The position numbers and the translations under genes are program-made. From positions 148,319,640 to 148,383,639 of the forward strand of contig CM043955.1 in NCBI GenBank assembly GCA_014529385.2: a stretch of DNA of 64,000 bases, written 5' to 3'. The notes below the pieces were generated by a model. It made no database searches. It was given only the letters and a program-made list of their open reading frames with translations, and was not told the DNA's origin. The DNA comes from Adiantum capillus-veneris. Its lineage: Eukaryota; Streptophyta; Polypodiopsida; Polypodiales; Pteridaceae. Below, one piece after another: positions 31,864-42,215 of this stretch (position 1 is its first letter; each line of letters opens with the position of its first letter).

Positions 31864-32075
31864 GTGGTAGTGATGTGTGTGAACACATTAGGACCTCCGG
31901 GGCATTTTTTCCCTCTTTAGGAGGTTTTTTCCCCCGTGCATTGTATATACGCCCATCACTCTAGGGCTATCTATCTTTCCATTGCACACTAAGTAACACA
32001 CTCTCTATTGTGTGCCTTGAGCTTCCTTCGTCTTCTCCAAGCTGTGTGTGTTTCTCTGCAACCCTAATTCCAACA
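31849..32075 (+). repeat. Copia-2 5' LTR
   Basis: 227 bp, TGTTACCATATACATG...CCTAATTCCAACA. A TATA box candidate (TATATA) is at 31944-31949. Matches 36732-36956. Confidence 0.95.
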
Positions 32076-32077
32076 AT

Positions 32078-32089
32078 TGGTATCAGAGC
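32078..32089 (+). other. Copia-2 primer-binding site (initiator Met tRNA)
   Basis: TGGTATCAGAGC two bases after the LTR end; the classical plant Copia primer site complementary to the 3' end of initiator tRNA-Met. Confidence 0.95.
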
Positions 32090-32369
32090 AGGTCACGTCC
32101 TCCCGGGCTTAGTCGCCAGCTTCTCCAGCACACGCCTACTCACTTTCTCCAATTTCAGTGAGCTTTGGAGAGCGTTCGCAGGTCGACAAAAATTTTCGGC
32201 AGTACTGCAAAGGCTATCTCGTCATTTTGTGCAGAATTTTTTTGTTAGTGCCGTTTTCTGCATAACAGGTGCCTTATAGTATTCTACGGTTTGTGCTATA
32301 TAGCACAGGTTGTTCCCGCTCCATTTCTCCTATTTTCGGGCAGTTTTCACATCAGGTGCAGCATTTACC

Positions 32370-35300
32370 ATGGCTGACAACAACACGATGTGTTCAAGAT
32401 GTTTGCTGTTGAGGACAGGTTGGATGGGGACAACTACCCTATGTGGGCTTATATGATGCAACATGTTCTTGTGTCAAAATGTGTCTGGAACATTGTGCAG
32501 GGCATTGATGTACGTCCTGGTTCTGAGAATGTAGGCAATGTTGAGGATGTTGCAGGTCTTGCTGCAAGGATTGCAGCTGTTAGAGTTGTTTTGCCTACGG
32601 CAGAACAAGCTCGTTGGGATGTTAAGGATGCGCAGGCTCATGCATTGATTGCGTTGTCTGTGAAGCACACCATTGTTCCTCACATCTGTTCAGCGAAATC
32701 AGCAAAACAGGCTTGAGATATTTTAGTAGGTCTTTATGCAAGCCGCAATGAGGCTAAAATTGCTTTGCTGCGTAAAGAGCTGGAGTCGAAGATTATGCAT
32801 GAGGAAGATGATATGGACACTTTCCTTGCTAGTGTCAAGGATATCAATGAGCAGCTTATTTCTGCAGGTGAAGTCATTTCAGACAGTTCCCTTGTGCAGA
32901 CTGTTCTTGATGCCTTACCAGATTCCTACCAGACTTTTGCTAGTACTTGGAGACTGATGACCCAAGGAAATCCTGAAGTTGTCAAGTTTGATGCATTATG
33001 CACATTGCTGTTGAAAGAGTCACTTTCCAGAAAAAACAGGACTAGGCAGTGTGCAGTTGAACAAGCTTTTATTGCTTCTCAAAGAAAGGGTGGTAATAGT
33101 AATGCAACCACTTCTTATAGTTCTGCTGCGAGTAGCAAAACTTATGTTCCTAATGCTTCTGCTAACAGCACTTTGTCTGGAAATTCTAGTGATAAGGGCA
33201 AAAAGAAGATGCGTTGCCATTATTGTAAAGCCAATGATCAGTTGATCAAGTCGTGTCCTAAGTTGAAGGCCAAAGAGGCTAAGAAGAAAGAGGGTGGTTC
33301 CACTGCAAATGCTGGTTCCACTACAAATGCAGCCATTGTTGAGTCTTCTGTGAAAGGAGACTGTGTTGCTGATGTTGATGCAGAATGGGCTTTTAGCACA
33401 GAGTGCACTTACAATCCTGTTGTCCATGATGCATGCTTGTCAGTTGTTGCTGCAGATTCACATGTGTGGTATTTCGACAGTGGTGCTACAAAGCACATTA
33501 CCTCACATCGTGAATTGTTTACCTCTCTTGAGTCTGTCCCTCATGGGAATTCAGTCACTTGTGCCAACAACGCCTCTTATCCAGTTCAGGGAGTTGGAAA
33601 GATTGTGCTCATTGCTACTAATGGCAATTCCTTCACACTCTTTGATGCACTTTATGTACCTGGGATCAAGAAGAATCTCTTGTCTGTATCCGCACTTGCT
33701 AGACTTGGACTTGTAGTCAAATTTGTGGATGACAGATGTACAGTTCATGATCTCAGTTTTGGTGATGAAATTGTTGCATCTGGCCTTTTGTGCCGTGGGC
33801 TGTATAAGCTCACTTTGTATGACAAGTGTGGACAAAACTTTGCAAATGCTGTTGTAGATTCAACGGCTATTTCATATGCAAAACTTTGGCATGCACGTTT
33901 TGGTCATCTGAATTTTGCCAGTTTGCTACGTTTGCAGAAATGTGATATGGTTGCTTGTTTGCCGCCTCTTGAAGCACCTGTCAAACATGTTTGTGAAGGC
34001 TGTATTTTGGGTAAGATGCAACGTTCTAAATTTCCAAAGGATGGTTCAGTTCGGGCCACATGCAGGTTGCAGCTTGTGCATAGTGATGTTTATGGGCCCA
34101 TGCAAACTCCGTCCTTGGGCAATTACCTGTACTTCGTGACTTTCATTGATGATTACTCCAGGCATGCATGGGTATTTCCGCTTAAAGCGAAGTCCGAAGT
34201 TTTTATGTGCTTCAAACAATTTCTGGCTATGGCTGAAAATATCTCGAAATGTACTATGGGCACCCTCCGTTCTGATCGAGGGAGGGAGTATATGTCTCAT
34301 GAATTTAATGCATTTCTGGCTAGTCGTGGGATAAAACACCAATGTACAGTGCCTTATACACCTTAGCAAAATGGTGCTGCTGAGAGGAAAAACAGGTCAC
34401 TGACGGAAATGGCACGATGTATGGTCAAAAGTCAAGCTTTGCCGCATTCTTTTTGGCTTGAGGTCATCATGTGTGCCACTTATGTACTTAACAGGTGTCC
34501 TACGAAAGCTTTGCAGTCTATTACTCCATATGAAGCATGGCATGATAGAAAGCCTTCTATTGAGCACATGCGTGTTTTTGGCTGTTTGGCATATGCTTTG
34601 GTGCCACAAGTGCAGCGCAGAAAATTGGATGATAAGGCTATCAAATGTATTTTTGTTGGTTATAGTGCTGAAAGCAAAGGTTATAGGTTGTATCATCCGC
34701 AAACAAAACGTATTCTGGTTTCTCGGGATGTAGTGTTTGTGGAAGATTCTGTTCATCCCTTGCTGTCATGTACTAGAGACAGTAATGTAAGCTCACAGGA
34801 CATTTATGACACTTTGTTGCCTCTTTTTAGTGGTGGAAATACGAATGTAAGTTCCAATGAGGAAAATGTACAGCCTATGGGGGTTTCTGAAAATATTTTA
34901 GATCAGCCTATTACTGATGCAAATGTACATGATGTACTTGATGAGGAAAGGGCTGAAAATGAGCAGGCTAGAGGTATGCCAAAATGGCTGGTGCACACTT
35001 TGCGTGATAGTAAATTGGATGCACCTTTGTCTAGTCGTACTCGTTCAGGCTCTTGCCATGCATCTTATGCATCAGATTGTTATGCTTTGGCTGTGTCTAA
35101 TTTACATGATGTTGAGGAGCCTCTGTCTTTTGATGAAGCACAAAATTCAGAAAATTGGATGGCTGCCATGCAATCAGAATATGATGCACTTATAGAAAAT
35201 GACACATGGACTTTATGTGATTTGCCTCCTGGAAAAAAGGCCATTGGTAAGAATTGGGTTTACAAGTTGAAACGCAAGCCGGATGGTGAGATTGATCGCC

Positions 35301-36656
35301 ATAAGGCTCGACTTGTTGCAAAGGGTTATGCACCGCAAAAAGGCATAGATTATGAAGAGACTTTTTCTCCCACTTGTCGTATGACTACTGTGCGTTTTCT
35401 ATGTGCATTGGCAGCTCATTTTGGTTGGGATGTACATCAATCAGACATTGTTACTGCTTTCTTGAATGGTAACATATTTGAGGAAGTTTATGTAACGCAG
35501 CCTCGCGGTTTTGTCATAAAAGGACAAGAGGACAAAGTGTGCAAATGTAACAAGGCTTTGTATGGCTTGAAGCAATCTCCTCGTGCTTGGTATGAGAAAG
35601 CTGACACTCATTTGGTCAAACAAGGCTTTCGTAATAGTCCAACAGAAAGCACATTGTATGTAAAGCGTGAGGGTGATGTACTTCTCATTGTGGTTCTTTA
35701 TGTTGATGATTTGCTGATCACTGGACCAAATGAGAGACATATTGCTGAATTTAAGGCTGATTTGAATGCTACTTTCAAGATGAAAGATTTGGGGCTGTTG
35801 CATCATTATTTGGGCATACAGTTTAAGCAGTGTGATGGTGGTATTGCCTTGTGTCAGAAAAGTTACATAGAGACATTGCTATGTAAGTTTGGACTTGAGG
35901 ACTGCAAACCTATTGCCACTCCCATGGAAACAGGTTTGAAGTTCAGTCTACATGATGCTGGCGATCCTGCTGATGTCACTCTTTACCAAACTGCTGTTGG
36001 CTGCCTCATTTATGTATGCAACACAAGGCCGGCTATTCAGTTTGCAGTCTCACAGGTCAGCAGATTTATGCATAGCCCAGGGTCTAAGCATTGGCAGGCT
36101 GTCGAGAGGATTTTCCGCTACCTTAGTCGCACTTTACATCTTGGCTTGTTTTATCCCAAGGGGGGATCATTGCCACCAGACTTACATGCTTTTTCGGACT
36201 CAGATTGGACTGGTTGTTTTGACATGAGAGTGTCCACAAGTGGTTTTTGTTTCATGCTTGGAAGTTCATGTATATCATGGTTGATCAAGAAGCAACCTAC
36301 TGTGGCCACTTCGAGTTGTGAGGCTGAGTACAGGGCAGTCTTCACAGCTACGGTTGAGTGTGTATGGCTCAGAAGCCTTAGCGGCTGATTTGGGTGTTGG
36401 ACAGGACACTGCCAACACTATCTACACTGACAGTCAGAGCGCATTGGCAGTTGTGAGGAACCCAGTTTTTCATGCTCGCACAAAGCACATTGAGGTGCAT
36501 TACCACTATGTCAGGGAGAGGCTCTCATCAGGAGAGACCAGCTTGGCTTATGTGCCAACACGGGACAACCTTGCAGATCTTTTCACAAAGGCATTGTCTC
36601 ATGAGAAGCTTGAAGATTTCCGCAAAGCTTTGGGCTTACTCCCCTTTGTGGAATGA
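32370..36656 (+). pseudogene. Copia-2 gag-pol polyprotein
   Basis: ATG 32370 is followed by a shift into the main frame (32390 on), which runs in one phase to 36388 with only two stops: TGA 32714-32716 (where a Trp is usual) and TAG 34364-34366 (in the PQQNG motif of integrase, Gln expected). A final shift near 36370 gives the end at 36656. Domains: gag (YPMWAYMMQHVLV), degenerate knuckle CHYCKANDQLIKSC (His lost), protease WYFDSGATKHI, integrase with HARFGHLNF, SDVYGPMQT, RSDRGREYMS and AAERKN, RT with LYVDDLLITG near 35700, and RNase H with DSDWTG, SSCEAEYRAV, YTDSQSALAV and RTKHIEVHYHYVRE. Substitutions alone disable most of it, apart from shifts at each end. Confidence 0.93.
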
Positions 36657-36719
36657 TCCTGTCCTCAGGGCATGGCACTTCCCTTTACTCATGTGCCAGC
36701 TCTCGTTCACCGCATCACT

Positions 36720-36731
36720 CCAGGGGGGATT
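36720..36731 (+). other. Copia-2 polypurine tract
   Basis: CCAGGGGGGATT immediately before the 3' LTR start TGTTACC. Confidence 0.85.
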
Positions 36732-36956
36732 TGTTACCATATACATGTGGTAGTGATGTGTGTGAACACACTAGGACCGCCGGGGCATTTTTTCCCTCTT
36801 TAGGAGGTTTTTTCCCCCGTGCATTGTATATACGCCCATCACTCTAGGGCTATCTATCTTTCCATTGCATACTAAGTAACACACTCTCTATTGTGTGCCT
36901 TGAGATTCCTTCGTCTTCTCCAAGCTGTGTGTTTCTCTGCAACCCTAATTCCAACA
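36732..36956 (+). repeat. Copia-2 3' LTR
   Basis: 225 bp; about 98 percent identical to the 5' LTR by eye, lacking one GT dinucleotide in the GTGTGTG run. Confidence 0.95.
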
Positions 36957-36961
36957 ACCAT
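36957..36961. repeat. Copia-2 target-site duplication, right
   Basis: ACCAT, identical to 31844-31848. Confidence 0.93.
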
Positions 36962-38030
36962 GTAGTAGGGTAGCACATCATAGCCATCTTTATCACAAAA
37001 TTTTGTTGTTGGACTATCTGTAATGGTACAGACATCGAATGTTTCTAGTATGTGTTCCCATTCTAGAGGTTCCAAGGCATCTTCAGGGAAAGGTTCCGGA
37101 ATATACTCCTTGTCCTCAATCGCTCTTTCTAAGATGTATTCATCTCTTCTTAAGCTTCCACAATGTGAATCTCCGCACATCCATAGCTCTTTTTGTTGCC
37201 CTAACCATGCTGGGAGTTCTGATACTGCTAGCTGAATCAAACTCTTCCACAGGTGTTTGGTTCACATCTTTGTAACTATGATCTTTCAGGTGTATTTTAT
37301 TTGTTGTCTCGCCATGTTGGACCATCTTCAATTGTCGCATGAATGGTCTTCCCAAGATGATCTCATAATTGTTCTTTTTGTCGAAATTGACTATTGCAAA
37401 TGTATGCTCATACTCGATCCCGCACGAAGTGACAATCACTTTTTCTAAGAGTCCTAGAGGCTTCTCCATGAACCCATCTACCAATTGCAATTTCATTCTG
37501 GTAGCTCTCAAAGCTGGTTTTCCCCATTTTTTCTAGATTTCCTTGGTGGCGATAGCAACACCCGCTCCACTGTCAAGAATAGCTTTGGAAACTACTCCTT
37601 GGAATTCTACTGGTAGCGTGGTGTTTCCATCTTCTCCCTCGCAATACTCTCCAACCTTGTTTAATGGTACTGGCCTAGTGTTTAGTTGAGGCCTTTCCAA
37701 CTCTCTAATCCCTTCCTGTAGCCTCAAGGTGGGGTTTCTCACTCCAAATTTTTCTAGGCATTTATCTACTGTGGTCCACATGTTTGGTCGTAACCTGAGG
37801 AGTTCTGCTAATGTGATTGTGCATGCCACCGGGGTGGAGAGTAACTCGATCAATCCTTGTGAATCCATCACTTTGTTAGAAGAAAGTCTTTGAGATGGGA
37901 TTGCTCTCACTTCAGACTTGGCTTCATACTCTCCTAGGTAAGAGGGTAAAGTTCTCAACGAGTCTGGTTGGCTGTGCCCCGAACTAATTGATCCTTGGTC
38001 TCCCCCTTGTGAATGTATCTCAAAGTTCAT
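36962..38030 (-). pseudogene. Gypsy B protease (first, canonical position)
   Basis: 38030-37533 contains a leader segment (LLRLRPNMWTTVDKCLEKFG) and the active site AILDSGAGVAIATKEI; after a stop 37511-37140 supplies the rest (KLQLVDGFMEKPLGLLEKVI, IILGRPFMRQLKMVQHG). A shift leads to 37240-36962 (EPLEWEHILETFDVCTITDS), which runs into the Copia-2 duplication. DSGA and ILGRPF mark a retropepsin that matures Gag-Pol. Unlike Gypsy A the active-site Ser is kept. Confidence 0.85.
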
Positions 38031-38068
38031 TTGTGACCTTGCCTCAAATTCTTCAATAGGAGGTAAGA

Positions 38069-39236
38069 TTACATTGTTTCTTTTCTCGTGCTATTCATGC
38101 CCATTTCTGTCAATGTTTTAGGCTGGAGCCCGTCACTTGCCTCATTTGTTGTATTTGGCACTATGATAGGCTCTCCTCTGGACTCATAGGCATTAGTGAG
38201 TCTTTCCTTTACTTCTACATGTTCCTCTAAAGTTGGTTGGATAGGGGTTGGAGCTGGTGCCTCATGCCAATTTGCAGGTTTACCCAGCGGGTCTTCCATC
38301 AATGAGTGAGCTGTTTCAATCATCTTTTCACATTTCCAACCTTTTTTTTTCTATTTCCGCATATGGATAAGTCATCCATCTTTGCTTTTGGGTTTGGTTC
38401 TTTTTGAGTCTGGCTTCATAAGCTTTTAGAAGCGCATCCAACTGCTCATTTACCTTGTCTGCCAGTACAGATCCTCCTGATCCTGCACTTTTAGGCTCTG
38501 CTATTTCCTTGGGTGCTATGGTTGCCGTGGTGTGTGAGCTTAAGCTAGCTAGATCCTCTAACCGCTCTAATCTATCCTTTGTATGTTTCAACTCCTCGGA
38601 TAGAGCAGTTTGCTCTCATTCTTTCCTGGCTTTCATATGCGCCTTTCTAGCTTTCCAAGTGCTTCTCTGATTTTTTGTTTCTGAACTTTGGGCATCAGTT
38701 TTTGGCTCTTCAACTATGGGTTCGTTCGTCATTCTTCGAGCTTAGGCTCGTGTCACTGCCTGAATAGGTATGATTGTTTCATTTTCTGACCCTCCACTGG
38801 AAGGTAGTGTTTCTAGCATGTTCAAGGTGGTTTTTACTCCTTTGATCGGGTTTTTAGGGCAATCGGGAATCAAATGAGTAACTCCACACTCGGTGCAATA
38901 TGTGTTGATTCTAATGATTTCGTCATGAGGATAGTCTCTTAGCCAATGGTCTCCACCACACTTGTAGTATGGTCCCTTGGGTTGTTGAGGTGCTCCTTGA
39001 GCTCCTCTTTGTTGGTATGCATGTCTCTGTCCGCCCATGCCTCCGTTGCCAATGAAAAACAATGTTCGTTCATCTAAGCTATATCTTCCTTCTCCTGCTG
39101 CCTGTGAAACTGTTGGTGGTCCTGTACTTCCTATCATGCTCCATGGTTCTGGTGTCGAGGGTTCATCCGATGGATAATAGACAGGGTTTTCCGCATATCC
39201 ATTGGGATCTTCATAATATGCATGCATAGGCACCAA
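38069..39236 (-). pseudogene. Gypsy B gag C-terminus with zinc knuckles
   Basis: 39236-38742 encodes YYKCGGDHWLRDYP (first knuckle, outer Cys residues lost) and YCTECGVTHLIPDCPKNP (CX2CX4HX4C-like), then a linker. 38591-38328 is in the same frame and gives a helical Lys/Glu segment (DKVNEQLDALLKAYEARLKK). 38323-38069 follows after a shift. Same arrangement of paired knuckles as Gypsy A, so the two families are related. Confidence 0.75.
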
Positions 39237-39452
39237 AGCCTTATCCTCTGATTCGGTTATGGTTGTGGTCTTTCTACACCTACAGGTCCTGTTAGGTTGC
39301 CTGCTTGATACCTAGGCATCGGTGGAACTTGAGGACAAGCTACCGGAGCTTGGGGAGCGTAAGGACTCTCTCTCACATATCCCTTGTTATACTAACATTC
39401 CTCTATCCCATGATTTGTCCATTTTTGTTCAATAGCACACCACTTGGGCTGT

Positions 39453-40597
39453 TTAGTCTTGGGTTTTGGTGTACAAGTTGATCTTTTTTAGCACTTCATC
39501 TACAAGCTGCTCTTGGTTTACAACTACTTCTCCTTTCGGTACTATCTTAGAAGACTTGCTTCCACTTTGTTGTGAAGATGAATTGTCTTCAAGGTCCTTG
39601 AACTCCCCCTCTTTATAGACTGCACAATTGTCCACAAGGTAAAGAGTCTCCTTGGTCAACTCATTCAACGTCGTGCTCCTCTTCATATGTAAGTCTTTCT
39701 GGAGATCCGCATTCCTTAGTCTTTGGATGAATATAAGCATAAGGTTGGATTGAGTTGGCAGTTCTTCCACAGGACAGAACTTAACATATCTTTTTAGTCT
39801 TAGGGCTGCCTTTCGTACAGATTCCCCATCTTTCTGTTTGAATTTATGGATTTGTGAGATGGTATTATGAGCTATCCCCCTTTGTGAGAATTCCTCGATA
39901 AATTTGTCAAACACTTCCTCCATAGACTCAAAATCTCTATGCTCTACAGAGTCAAATCAAGTGGCAACGTCATCCTCTAGGGTTAGTCCAAACCCTGCAA
40001 ATTGGGTAGGGAAGTCTAACACCTCTTTGGCTCTAATTACACGCACAAAGGTTGCTACATGATCTCTTGGGTCTCTGCTTCCTGTGTATTTCTTGTTTAC
40101 CCATTTTTGCACTTGAGAAGGTCTAATTCTCCGATGGTCTACAAACCTCATCATTGGATCTCCACGTCCTAATCGATATACCTCCTCAAGTCTCCTATAG
40201 TAGGCTGGTTCCTCTCCCAGTGGTGCTCCTAAGCCATAATTTCTAACAGTTCTCGCCAGAGATGGTTCATCTCTTTGAACTCGTTCTATGGGTGGCCCTC
40301 CAGGCTTTGTTGACCCTTCAGTCTTTGGCTTACTCTCTCCTTGATACCTTGAATAGAGTGGTGGTTCTTGCAAATCCCCTAGCCCTCTTGCGGCTTGATA
40401 ACCATCTTGGTTTCGGTCTTATTCCAATGTTGCACTCTGTCAAGGCCATGCCTGCAATGATGGCTGGTTTGCTGGTTGGTTTTGGTTGTTGAATGCTTGC
40501 GGTCGGGTGGAATGTGAGGTGGCGTCATAATCTTATGAAGAAGGATCAGTTGACTTGCTTGGGGTGTAGGTGGCTCTTGGCACTTCCTCAGGGGCAT
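39453..40597 (-). pseudogene. Gypsy B gag capsid-like domain
   Basis: 40373-39957 and 39923-39453 share one frame with a stop between. Features: a Pro/Arg-rich start (40597-40379), then WVNKKYTGSRDPRDHVATFV, a spot where W/F...F is expected, FIEEFSQRGIAHNTISQI, KQKDGESVRKAALRLKRYV and ETLYLVDNCAVYKEGEF. This is the retrotransposon gag fold of plant Gypsy elements. Degraded by stops. Confidence 0.75.
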
Positions 40598-40751
40598 ATG
40601 CTGATGCTCCTGGACCTGTTGCCCTTTCTACCTCCTCTGGGAGAATACGTCGGTATTCTTGCCTGTATCTATCCACAAAAACTATACCCTTCCCCATAGC
40701 AGTTTCATAAAAGAATAAGTAAAGAACCTTGTCTTTGCTTAATTCATTTAC

Positions 40752-41345
40752 CTATGGTTCTTTGCTGCGAAAGTAAGAGAATATACCCTCACTCTCATGC
40801 TTGTAGATTCCCACGTTCTCATTATAAGTTGGAACCCTGGTTGTTTTCTTATCATACATAAAAATAGCTCCGAGCCGATCAATGTTTGGTGGCGGTTCTT
40901 GAGCTTCTGAAACCATTTTCCCTTTCGCCACATTATCTCCATATCTGTTGTAATCTTCAGGGTTACTCACTATTAGATAGTGGTTCCCCTTTTTGTCTCA
41001 GAATCTATCTCCATCATCATAGACTCTAATTATCTCCAATCTCTATGCTGGTCTCTCTTCGATACAAATGCACTTGCGTCCTCAATAGTCAGAATAGAAT
41101 AGGGCTCCCCTCGAGTTTGTTCCCTCTAAGAAGATCACAGTGAGCTTGGAATCATTCAAAGGATTTAGGGAGGTGCTTCCTCCTGGCATTGGTCTGTCAT
41201 AGATGAAACCTCCTGGCTGTTGACTACCCATCATGAAGAAAGATTTGTTTGACGAAGTGTCAGTATCACTACCTTCCTCAATAATCAGTGCTCGTGGATC
41301 TAGCCTTGCCTGAGTTACACTCTCCTCGGTGGACACTAAGCTACC
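40752..41345 (-). pseudogene. Gypsy B gag N-terminal region
   Basis: Short minus-strand frames (41345-41082 and 40970-40752) upstream of the capsid-like domain: acidic/Ser segment ARLDPRALIIEEGSDTDTSS, then IDRLGAIFMYDKKTTRVPTY. No domain recognised. Copia-1 is inserted at 41346-41350, separating it from the leader at 46795 on. Confidence 0.45.
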
Positions 41346-41350
41346 TTGGT
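41346..41350. repeat. Copia-1 target-site duplication, left
   Basis: TTGGT, identical to 46790-46794. Confidence 0.93.
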
Positions 41351-42142
41351 TGTTAAGGATGGAGCCTGATTTACCCTTGTAATTTTCTATGGTAAAAGCG
41401 CACATTTGTAAGGCCCCCATTATGAGGAGAAGCCATCGTGCGTGAAGGAAAACCACTCACCGGAAACCAAAAGTTTTCACGGACAAGAATCAGGGGCAAC
41501 TTTAGAGGCTTCGGGGGCCTCCACCCCCGAGACTTTTTTTTTTGCCGGAATATTCTTTTTCGCCGGAATATTATGGCCGGACGGCGGCCGGAAAGTGGTC
41601 GGAAAACAACCGGTCGATTGGCCGGTGGCCGGTAGTCAATGGCCGGTGGCCGGTGGTCGAAAGTCAATGGCCGATGGCCGGTGGCCGAATTCAAAAGCGG
41701 ACTTGTCTTCTCAAGGGCGGCCACACATGGGCAGATTGGAGGGTCCGATTTGGACTTAGTCGCACAAGGGCGGCTACACATGGCTGTCTCTCATAAGAGA
41801 GGGCAGCCCTTTTGGCCTATAAAAGGAGGCCATTTCTATACACATTTCAGAGTGTGAAGTTGATGCAACAAGGTGAGTGTGAGGTGGTGAGAGTGAAGCA
41901 AGGCGGGAGCTCCATTAAGGGTATAATCCCTTTGTAAACTACTTCTTGTTTTGAAGTACTAAAGCCATTGAGAGGCTGCTTTCCCGTGGACGTAGCCCAC
42001 ATTGGGTGAACCACGTATATCGTGTGTACTCTCTCTCTCTCTCTCTCTCTCTACTCTATAATCTCTTGTGTGTGAAATCTATCTCTCTCCATTAAGTAAT
42101 CTACTCAAAAAATCAAGTTTAGCTACGTCTTATTTTCTAACA
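41351..42142 (+). repeat. Copia-1 5' LTR
   Basis: 792 bp, TGTTAAGGATGG...TTTTCTAACA. Contains a GC-rich minisatellite of GGCCGGTGGCCGG words (41615-41690), a strong TATA box TATAAAAGG at 41818-41826 and a (CT)n tract 42029-42052. The 3' LTR has a shorter minisatellite and a longer CT tract. Confidence 0.95.
41818..41826 (+). promoter_or_regulatory. TATA box of Copia-1 LTR
   Basis: TATAAAAGG in a GGCC...GGCC context; the same sequence is at 46453-46461 in the other LTR. It fits the U3 core promoter position. Confidence 0.7.
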
Positions 42143-42144
42143 AC

Positions 42145-42156
42145 TGGTATCAGAGC
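42145..42156 (+). other. Copia-1 primer-binding site (initiator Met tRNA)
   Basis: TGGTATCAGAGC two bases downstream of the LTR end. Confidence 0.95.
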
Positions 42157-42215
42157 AAGGTTTGCTCGTAGCTAAATTATCTCAAGGAAAGGATTCCTTG
42201 AATTGAGTGGGAGTT

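Larger units (their letters stand above)
31849..36956 (+). mobile_element. Copia-2, Ty1/Copia retrotransposon
   Basis: Complete 5,108-bp element with LTRs of 227 and 225 bp, TG...CA ends, 5-bp duplication ACCAT, initiator-Met primer site (32078-32089) and polypurine tract before the 3' LTR. Order gag-protease-integrase-RT-RNase H defines Copia. Inserted antisense to its host Gypsy B. The LTRs differ by only about four substitutions plus a 2-bp indel, so it is the youngest datable insertion here. Confidence 0.95.

Noticed and set aside
33020..33427. Minus-strand ORFs opposite Copia-2 and Copia-1 pol
   Set aside because: Antisense shadows of clearly coding plus-strand frames.
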